6,488 nucleotides of DNA from CAZCAC01 sp964496575. GTDB taxonomy: Bacteria > Planctomycetota > UBA1135 > GCA-002686595. Positions 6,431-6,488 of the stretch are shown one piece after another. The DNA is taken from NCBI GenBank assembly GCA_964496575.1, contig CAZCAC010000211.1:1-6488 (forward strand), given 5' to 3'. Made by a program: the position numbers and the translations under genes. The notes beneath the pieces were generated by a model, which searched no databases, was not told the origin of the DNA, and saw nothing but the letters and a program-made list of their open reading frames with translations. How positions within the stretch are numbered: the stretch's first letter is position 1; every line of letters begins with the position of its first letter.

Positions 6431-6488
6431 CTAACTTGCAACGATGACCCGCGCCACGCGCAGGACGTATTCTCCCTTACGATAGCCG
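6431..6488 (-). CDS. grpE: GrpE-like nucleotide exchange factor, C-terminal 18 residues (5' part beyond window)
   Basis: Minus-strand codons entering from the right edge read GYRKGEYVLRVARVIVAS and stop at TAG (6433-6431). This matches the last beta strands of GrpE, which end in a GYx(6)RxAxVxV-like pattern. GrpE dimers open the Hsp70 nucleotide cleft to release ADP. It lies directly upstream of the Hsp70 gene in the same direction with a 25-base gap, the usual grpE-dnaK order, which strengthens a call that 18 residues alone would leave weak. The rest of the protein and any promoter of the pair lie outside the window. Confidence 0.65.
   Translation of the reverse strand, partial: GYRKGEYVLRVARVIVAS

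Noticed and set aside
6406..6441. TTG at 6441 as an earlier start of the Hsp70 gene
   Set aside because: It would add 12 residues before the usual Hsp70 beginning, overlap the grpE-like stop and lacks a better ribosome binding site. The ATG at 6405 gives the normal short lead to GIDLGTTNS.

Overview
The window comes from a GC-rich bacterium. Single 60-base rows that I counted run from about 73% G+C inside the leftmost gene to 52-62% in the middle gene. I cannot place it taxonomically from sequence alone. Nothing here is an rRNA, tRNA, CRISPR array or origin that I can recognise.

Layout, left to right. (1) Positions 1-3199, minus strand, running off the left edge: one very large fusion protein, seen for 1066 residues. 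It carries a HIT domain, a phospholipase-D-type (HKD) nuclease domain, a superfamily II DEAD/DEAH helicase and the start of a DUF3427-like region. No frameshift interrupts it. The architecture suggests nucleic-acid processing, plausibly genome defence. (2) About 3250-3562, plus strand: the tail of a broken IS21-family element, namely the last ~77 codons of an IstB-type ATPase followed by tandem terminal repeats. Its truncated end lies against the start codon of the helicase gene. (3) About 3563-3737: an intergenic stretch with a weak promoter candidate and a strong but apparently unused Shine-Dalgarno tract. (4) 3738-4715, plus strand: an unrecognised membrane protein whose N-terminus looks like a J-domain with HPG in place of HPD. 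(5) 4720-6405, minus strand: a divergent Hsp70/DnaK homologue of 561 residues. (6) 6431-6488, minus strand, running off the right edge: the last 18 residues of what looks like a GrpE nucleotide exchange factor.

The right half therefore reads as a compact accessory chaperone module: grpE and an Hsp70 in one direction, facing a membrane-anchored J-like protein whose stop codon is only 4 bases from the Hsp70 stop. The Hsp70 keeps its ATPase residues but has lost the conserved linker aspartate. The J-like protein has lost the HPD aspartate. Both changes fall on the surfaces through which a J-protein normally stimulates an Hsp70, so this pair may work by a non-standard rule. This is the most interesting observation here, and it is partly inference.

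The helicase side and the chaperone side are separated by the insertion-sequence remnant and differ in base composition. They probably have different histories rather than forming one system.
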